Assembly: GCA_034669145.1 (NCBI GenBank)
Contig: JAXDNY010000120.1
Location: 27,247-91,246, forward strand
Reading direction: 5' to 3'
Length of the DNA: 64,000 nt
From: PALSA-894 sp034669145
GTDB taxonomy: Bacteria > Pseudomonadota > Alphaproteobacteria > Rhizobiales > Xanthobacteraceae
Shown: piece after piece, positions 59,329 through 64,000 of the stretch
Numbering within the stretch: position 1 is the first letter of the stretch
Layout of the letters: every line of letters begins with the position of its first letter
Program-made: the position numbers and the translations under genes
Notes under the pieces: model-generated
Databases searched by the model: none
Told to the model about the DNA's origin: nothing
The model's input: the letters and a program-made list of their open reading frames with translations, nothing else

Positions 59329-60648
59329 TCAACCCTCAAGGGCCGGCGTTTGCGGCGGCAACTCGAAATCGCCGCGCGCCCAGCGCACGTGCACCACGGC
59401 GCCCTGCTCCGGCGGCTGCCGGTTGAGGAATGCCAAGCTCGCGCCCGAGCGCTCCAGCAGCGTTTTCGCAATGAAGAACCCGAGGCCGAGCCCACCTTCC
59501 TCGCTCTCGCCCGCCGGGCGGCGGCGGCTCGTCACATAGGGTTCTCCGATGCGGCGCATGATTTCGGGCGGAAAGCCCGGCCCGTCATCCGAGATCGTCA
59601 CCGCGACATCCAGCTCGCTCCAGCGCACCGCAATCTCGACGCGTTCGGCGGCAAAATCGACCGCGTTCTCGGTGAGATTGCCGAGGCCGTAAAGCACCGC
59701 CGGCGAGCGCGCCACCACCGGTTCGCCGGCGCGGTCTTCCGGCAGCACCACGTCGATCGCGATCCCGAAATTGCGGTGCGGCGCCACCACCTCCTCGATC
59801 AGCGACGAGAGCTTGGTGCGCTCGAACGGCGCCCAGCCGGACGGCAGCGCGGAGAGCTTGCCCAAAATCTCGCGGCAGCGCTGCGCTTGTTCTCGCAAAA
59901 GTTTCACGTCGTCGGCGTGTGGCGAGACCGGCCCGAGTGCATTCTGCAATTCCTTCGCCACCACCGCGATGGTCGAGAGCGGCGTGCCGAGCTCGTGGGC
60001 GGCCGCCGCCGCGAGACCGTCGAGCTGCGAGAGATGCTGCTCGCGCGCCAGCACCAGCTCGGTCGCGGTCAGCGCGTCGGCCATCAGGCGGCCTTCCTCG
60101 GCGACCTGCCACGCATAGGCGCCGATGAACACGATCGCCACCAAGTTCGCGATCCAGGTGGCGAAGATATAGAGCGGCGGAAACACCATCGCCTGATCGC
60201 CCGACCATGGCAGCGGCCAGAAGAAAAACGCGATGAACGTCGAGCAGGCGACCGCGAAGGCGCCGAGCGGCAGCGTGTAGCGCAGCGGCAGCGAGATCGC
60301 GGCGATCAGCACCGGCGCAAGGATGAGGAACGCGAACGGATTCTCGAGCCCGCCGGTCAGCATCGTCAGCACGGTGAGCTGCGCGATGTCGTAGGCGAGC
60401 AGCCACGCGACCGGCCCCGGCGCGAGCCGCTGCACGTTGCGGAAGTGCATGCTCATCGCGACGTTGAGCCAGGCCGACAGCGCGATCACCGACAGGCAGG
60501 TTGCGAGCGGCAGCTCGAATTCGAGCGCGTACTGCACGACCAGCACGCTGATCGCCTGGCCGAGGACGGCGAACCAGCGCAGCGCGACCAGCGTCTTGAG
60601 CCGCACGGTGCGCGGCGTGTCCATCTGGTCGGGGGCAAGCGAAGGCAT
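59329..60648 (-). CDS. regB: RegB/PrrB/ActS-type redox sensor histidine kinase
   Basis: 439 residues with six membrane helices in the first 185. The quinone-sensing motif GGLENPF is at 99-105, the phospho-accepting H218 in AAAAHELGTPLSTIAVVAKEL and the redox-active cysteine C258 in QRCREILGKL. The ATP-binding G boxes are VTISDDGPGFPPEI and GGLGLGFFIAKTLLERSGA. All elements of RegB are intact, so both quinone and cysteine sensing should work. It phosphorylates RegA, encoded directly downstream. Confidence 0.94.
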   Translation of the reverse strand: MPSLAPDQMDTPRTVRLKTLVALRWFAVLGQAISVLVVQYALEFELPLATCLSVIALSAWLNVAMSMHFRNVQRLAPGPVAWLLAYDIAQLTVLTMLTGGLENPFAFLILAPVLIAAISLPLRYTLPLGAFAVACSTFIAFFFWPLPWSGDQAMVFPPLYIFATWIANLVAIVFIGAYAWQVAEEGRLMADALTATELVLAREQHLSQLDGLAAAAAHELGTPLSTIAVVAKELQNALGPVSPHADDVKLLREQAQRCREILGKLSALPSGWAPFERTKLSSLIEEVVAPHRNFGIAIDVVLPEDRAGEPVVARSPAVLYGLGNLTENAVDFAAERVEIAVRWSELDVAVTISDDGPGFPPEIMRRIGEPYVTSRRRPAGESEEGGLGLGFFIAKTLLERSGASLAFLNRQPPEQGAVVHVRWARGDFELPPQTPALEG

Positions 60649-60771
60649 CGCGGCAGGATAGCCGAGAAGGATCGCGCGCGCAGGCGCTAAGGTGCCGCGC
60701 GAGGATGTGTCGCGGCCCTTGCGGCTTCTTCGGCTGTCCGCGCCCGGACGATCCGACGCCCTACAGCGACG

Positions 60772-60960
60772 TCAGTGCGTTCGCTGATAGCGCGGCGCCG
60801 TCGCGTCGAACGCCACGGGCGCTCTGTCCACGCGCGTCAGCGCGGCGCGCGCCTGACACACCGCGCACGATTTCGCGCGATACTCGACACGGCCCGAGCG
60901 CGGATGGCTGTTGTTGCAGATTTCCACATAGACGCACTGGCACTCAAAGGATTCAAACAT
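60772..60960 (-). CDS. Small cysteine-rich protein
   Basis: 62 residues from the ATG at 60960, preceded by GGGAGGA. It starts MFESFECQCVYVEICNNSH and has a second pair in KSCAVCQARAA: C-x-C-x5-C and C-x2-C, which could bind zinc. I recognise no family. The good ribosome site and cysteine spacing support a real gene. It lies upstream of regB on the same strand, about 120 bases away. Confidence 0.55.
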   Translation of the reverse strand: MFESFECQCVYVEICNNSHPRSGRVEYRAKSCAVCQARAALTRVDRAPVAFDATAPRYQRTH

Positions 60961-61348
60961 CGCGTCCTCCCGCGAAGTCGGCCGAACCAATCGCTCGAAG
61001 CCGGCAGTTCCGAAAAATAACATCGCGGGCGCGCGCTAATCGGCACCCTTGCGTACCGTCATCGGACAGGCGCCGCCCACAAGCAAGATTCGGTAAAATA
61101 CGCACGCGGGAACTCTTGGCGAGGCGCCGCCGCCGAGCAACCGCCGGATCAGCATGCGCCTCGCCATGCTCACCGCCGAGGATCGGCCCTTCTACGAGCG
61201 TTTCGGGTTGCACTGGTTGTATCCTCGGCTTGTTCCTCCCCGAGGATCGCGGGAGCCGAGCCACGCCGGACAGGCCTTGCGCGGCACGGAACAAGCGGCC
61301 AAGTGTCGCTTTCGCAAAACGTGCGCGCTTTCGCGCAGAAGCAATCCC
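60961..61348. other. Gene-poor interval
   Basis: 388 bases between the small cysteine-rich gene and the ABC ATPase. No convincing gene or RNA is seen. A TAAAAT hexamer at 61094-61099 could be a -10 element for the ABC operon, but no matching -35 is apparent. The ABC ATPase frame is open from 61154, but that stretch has no domain content. Confidence 0.5.
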
Positions 61349-62104
61349 ATGGATGCCCGCTCAGAACCCGCCGTGACAGTCGACCGGCTCGCCAAGGTCT
61401 ACAAGACCTCGGTGGCGGTCGAAGGCATTTCGTTCGCGCTGCCGCGCGGCTCGATCACGGGACTGTTGGGCGGCAACGGCGCCGGCAAGACCACCACCAT
61501 CGCGATGCTGATGGGGCTTGTCAGCCCGACCTCCGGCACCGCACGCGTGCTCGGCGCCGAGATGCCGCGCCAACGCTACCGCGTGCTTCACCGCATGAAC
61601 TTCGAGAGCCCCTACGTCGAGATGCCGATGCGGCTCACCATCCGGCAGAACCTGAAGGTGTTCGGCATGCTGTACGGCGTGCCGAACCTCAACCGCCGCA
61701 TCGCCGAGATCGCCGCCGAGCTTGATCTCGTTGACCTGCTCGACCGCCCAACCGGAAAGCTCTCGGCCGGACAGAAAACGCGCGTGTCGCTCGCCAAGGC
61801 GCTGATCAACACGCCGGACCTGTTGCTGCTCGACGAGCCGACCGCCTCGCTCGATCCCGACACTGCCGACTGGGTGCGCTCGCGGCTGGAGCATTACCGC
61901 GACACACACGGCGCCACGATGCTGATCGCCTCGCACAACATGGCGGAGGTGGAACGCCTGTGCGAGAGGGCGATCTTCATGAAGCGCGGGCGCATCGAGG
62001 ACGACGATACGCCGGCGCGGCTGCTTGAGCGCTACGGCCGCGACACATTGGAAGAAGTGTTCCTCGACGTGGCGCGCGGGCGCGATCGCGAGGCCGCGCG
62101 ATGA
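61349..62104 (+). CDS. ABC-2-type transporter ATP-binding protein
   Basis: 251 residues from the ATG at 61349. Walker A GGNGAGKTTTIAML near residue 43, signature LSAGQKTRVSLAKAL near residue 142, Walker B LLLLDEPTASLDPDTA and H-loop ASHNMAEVERLCERA are complete. The domain type is that of exporter ATPases (CcmA/NatA-like). It overlaps the permease gene by 4 bases and so forms a two-gene exporter. The GGNGAGK variant (usual GPNGAGK) is minor. The cargo is unknown. Confidence 0.92.
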   Translation: MDARSEPAVTVDRLAKVYKTSVAVEGISFALPRGSITGLLGGNGAGKTTTIAMLMGLVSPTSGTARVLGAEMPRQRYRVLHRMNFESPYVEMPMRLTIRQNLKVFGMLYGVPNLNRRIAEIAAELDLVDLLDRPTGKLSAGQKTRVSLAKALINTPDLLLLDEPTASLDPDTADWVRSRLEHYRDTHGATMLIASHNMAEVERLCERAIFMKRGRIEDDDTPARLLERYGRDTLEEVFLDVARGRDREAAR

Positions 62105-62922
62105 GCCATGGTGGGCGCGAGCAGGTGACGTTTTCGCCGCGCCGTGTCGCCGCGATGGTGCTGCGCTATTGGTACCTGTTGCGCTCCTCGTTCGCGCGGC
62201 TGATCGAGCTGATCTACTGGCCGGCGGTGCAGATGCTGATGTGGGGCTTCCTGCAGACCTACCTCGCCGGCCAGGCGAGCCTCTATGCGCAGGCGGGCGG
62301 GATGCTTGTCGGCGCCGTGATGCTGTGGGACATTCTGTTTCGCGGGCAGCTCGGATTTTCCATCTCGTTTCTCGAAGAGATGTATGCGCGCAACCTCGGC
62401 AACCTGATGATCTCGCCGCTGCGCGCCGCCGAGTTCGTGGCGGCGCTGATGATCATGAGCATCGTGCGGCTCGCGATCGGCATCGTGCCGGTGACCGGGC
62501 TCGCGATTTGGTTCTTCGGGTTCAATCTATGGACGCTGGGCCTCGCGCTGGCGGCGTTCTTCGCGAACCTGATGCTGACCGGCTGGGCGGTCGGGATCTT
62601 CGTATCGGGATTGGTGCTTAGGAACGGCTTGGGCGCCGAAACGTTCGCCTGGAGCATCATGTTCCTGTTCCTGCCGCTCACCTGCGTCTACTACCCGGTT
62701 GCGGTCCTGCCCGCCTGGTTGCAGCTCATTGCGTGGTCGCTTCCCCCCACCTACGTGTTCGAAGGTATGCGGGCGCTGCTGATCGAGCACACGTTCCGTG
62801 CCGATCTGATGATCCAGGCCTTCGTACTGAATATCGTGTTGTTTTTGCTGGCGGTTTTTGCGTTTCTGGCGCTGCTCGCCTCCGCCCGCCGCAACGGCTC
62901 GCTGATGCAAACGGGCGAATAA
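62101..62922 (+). CDS. ABC-2-type transporter permease
   Basis: 273 residues with six membrane helices. SFARLIELIYWPAVQMLMWGFLQTYLA opens the protein, and FSISFLEEMYARNLGNLMISPLRAAEFV and PLTCVYYPVAVLPAWLQLIAWSLPPTYVFEGMR (C-terminal third) are the conserved ABC-2 export blocks. It forms a homodimer channel driven by the ATPase encoded immediately upstream. Drug, polysaccharide or lipid export are all possible. Confidence 0.92.
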   Translation: MSHGGREQVTFSPRRVAAMVLRYWYLLRSSFARLIELIYWPAVQMLMWGFLQTYLAGQASLYAQAGGMLVGAVMLWDILFRGQLGFSISFLEEMYARNLGNLMISPLRAAEFVAALMIMSIVRLAIGIVPVTGLAIWFFGFNLWTLGLALAAFFANLMLTGWAVGIFVSGLVLRNGLGAETFAWSIMFLFLPLTCVYYPVAVLPAWLQLIAWSLPPTYVFEGMRALLIEHTFRADLMIQAFVLNIVLFLLAVFAFLALLASARRNGSLMQTGE

Positions 62923-62987
62923 TTCATCAGTTCGGCGCAGGCTATCCCCGAGGAACCGGTCTCTGGCGACCGTGATGTGTTGACCTT

Positions 62988-64000
62988 ATGACGAAAACAC
63001 GACAAATTGCTGCAGTGCAAAAAGTCGGGCCGGGGCCAGACCACATGCCAATCGGTGAATTCGGCGGGGCAGCGGCGCTGCCCGGCGACGGCAGTCCGTT
63101 TTTCTCGGCGCCGATGTACTGGTTCTACGAGATGGGCCACGCGGCGCTGACGCCGGCGCGTGCCTTCGCGGACGCCGGGCGCATGTTCTACAAAAATCCC
63201 GCGAACCCGTTCGCGCACACCTCCGCCGGCAAGGCGGCCGCCGCGGCGTTCGAACTGTTCGAGCGTACCACGCGCCGCTACAGCCAGCCCGAATGGGGCA
63301 TCTCGTCCACGATGGTCGGCGGCGAGCGCGTGCCGGTGAACATCAAGGCGATCTGGGAGCGGCCGTTCTGCCGCCTGCTGCATTTCGAGCGCGCGCTGGA
63401 GCACGCGCCGAGGCGGCCGCAGCCGAGGCTGCTGATCGTCGCGCCGATGTCGGGCCACTATGCGACGCTGTTGCGCGGCACGGTCGAGGCGTTCCTGCCG
63501 AACCACGACGTTTACATCACCGAGTGGGTCGATGCCCGCATGGTGCCGCTCACGGAAGGGCGCTTCGATCTCGACGACTACATCGACTACGTGATCTCGA
63601 TACTGCATGCGCTTGGCGGCGAGACGCATATCGTCGGCGTGTGCCAGCCCTCGGTGCCGGTCCTCGCCGCGGTCGCCCTGATGGAGGGCAAGGACGATCC
63701 GTACGTGCCGCTCTCCATGACGCTGATGGGCGGCCCGATCGACACACGCGAGCATCCGACCGCCGTCAACAAGCTGGCCCAGGAGCGCGGCATCGACTGG
63801 TTCCGCAGCCACGTCATCACCAAGGTGCCGTTTCCGCACCCGGGCTTCATGCGCGATGTCTATCCGGGCTTCCTGCAGCTCAACGGCTTCATGACCATGA
63901 ACCTCGATCGTCATCTCGAGGCGCACCGCAACCTGTTCCGCCACCTGGTCGAGGGCGACGGCGACTCGGCCACCAAACACCGCGAATTCTACGACGAGTA
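62988..64000 (+). CDS. phaZ: Intracellular polyhydroxyalkanoate depolymerase (N-terminal part)
   Basis: At least 337 residues, running off the right edge. The start is uncertain: ATG at 62988 gives a 19-residue extension before the ATG at 63045, and homologues usually begin near MYWFYEMGHAALTPAR. Family blocks seen are NPANPFAHTSAGKAAAAAFE, RPFCRLLHFERA, RLLIVAPMSGHYATLLRGTV and THIVGVCQPSVPVLAAVALM, where the cysteine in GVCQPS is the nucleophile in intracellular PhaZ. It degrades stored PHB granules. It lies 65 bases after the ABC exporter operon. Confidence 0.9.
   Translation, partial: MTKTRQIAAVQKVGPGPDHMPIGEFGGAAALPGDGSPFFSAPMYWFYEMGHAALTPARAFADAGRMFYKNPANPFAHTSAGKAAAAAFELFERTTRRYSQPEWGISSTMVGGERVPVNIKAIWERPFCRLLHFERALEHAPRRPQPRLLIVAPMSGHYATLLRGTVEAFLPNHDVYITEWVDARMVPLTEGRFDLDDYIDYVISILHALGGETHIVGVCQPSVPVLAAVALMEGKDDPYVPLSMTLMGGPIDTREHPTAVNKLAQERGIDWFRSHVITKVPFPHPGFMRDVYPGFLQLNGFMTMNLDRHLEAHRNLFRHLVEGDGDSATKHREFYDE

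Noticed and set aside
61154..61348. An in-frame N-terminal extension of the ABC ATPase starting at an upstream ATG.
   Set aside because: The extension has no conserved content and ATPase homology starts right after the ATG at 61349.

Overview
This window is GC-rich alphaproteobacterial DNA. Tight 4-base ATGA/GTGA gene overlaps, RegB/RegA regulators, MmcB, tripartite Bug-type binding proteins and several palindromic dispersed repeats suggest a member of the Hyphomicrobiales related to Bradyrhizobium or the Xanthobacteraceae. The genus cannot be fixed from sequence alone. Nearly all genes are single-copy metabolic or transport genes. No insertion sequence, prophage or CRISPR array was seen.

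Layout. 1-8.9 kb: acyl-CoA and hydroxy-acid metabolism (two 3-hydroxyisobutyrate-dehydrogenase-type enzymes, a class III CoA-transferase, an enoyl-CoA hydratase, an NHL propeller), a hydrolase, a nitronate monooxygenase and a lytic transglycosylase. 7.7-19.5 kb: a tricarboxylate cluster with tcuA/tcuB (tricarballylate oxidation), a PrpF-family isomerase, a fumarase-superfamily lyase and two complete TRAP transporters, one on each side of tcuAB. 19.6-23.3 kb: iorA/iorB. 23.4-32.0 kb: a cyclic-nucleotide signalling island (below). 32.0-35.6 kb: a PAP2/haloperoxidase-like protein, an MFS carrier, a DUF6065-like protein and a repeat-bearing 66-aa peptide. 35.7-42.9 kb: threonine aldolase, an iron-type ABC importer, a type II NADH dehydrogenase and a TIGR04282-type transferase. 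43-57.7 kb: tRNA-Arg, a frameshifted aldo/keto reductase, a TauD-type dioxygenase, cysK, two Bug binding proteins, an SDR, an acyl-CoA dehydrogenase, pyrE, mtnA, a FitAB/VapBC toxin-antitoxin pair, mmcB, a dienelactone hydrolase and an MFS carrier. 57.8-64 kb: a proline-rich protein, regA/regB, an ABC-2 exporter and the start of an intracellular PHA depolymerase.

The most unusual part is 23.6-32.0 kb. It contains a class III adenylate cyclase with all catalytic residues, a Crp-family regulator with a CRP-like recognition helix, and a patatin phospholipase with its own cyclic-nucleotide domain. Four intergenic GTGA-N6-TCAC palindromes lie in front of tiny genes. Two of them head a duplicated module encoding a 49/50-aa secreted peptide, whose predicted mature form of about 25 aa ends TDGGGQ, and a second small exported protein. 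In both modules the palindrome is centred at -41.5 from a conserved GATAGT hexamer. I infer a self-contained cAMP-Crp circuit driving small exported peptides.

A second candidate system is 32.0-35.6 kb. A 66-aa peptide with two copies of a GKVRxGDFxPxF unit is transcribed from a near-consensus promoter under a CIRCE-like operator. A perfect 14-bp hairpin then separates it from a DUF6065-like gene. An MFS carrier, a cytosolic subtilase and a PAP2/haloperoxidase-like protein lie close by. A ribosomally made, modified peptide is possible but unproven.

Dispersed repeats: four copies of a palindrome bounded by CTCATCCTGAGG (two supply the stop codon of the neighbouring gene), two related copies bounded by GTC(A/G)TYCCGG, and one double-hairpin element.
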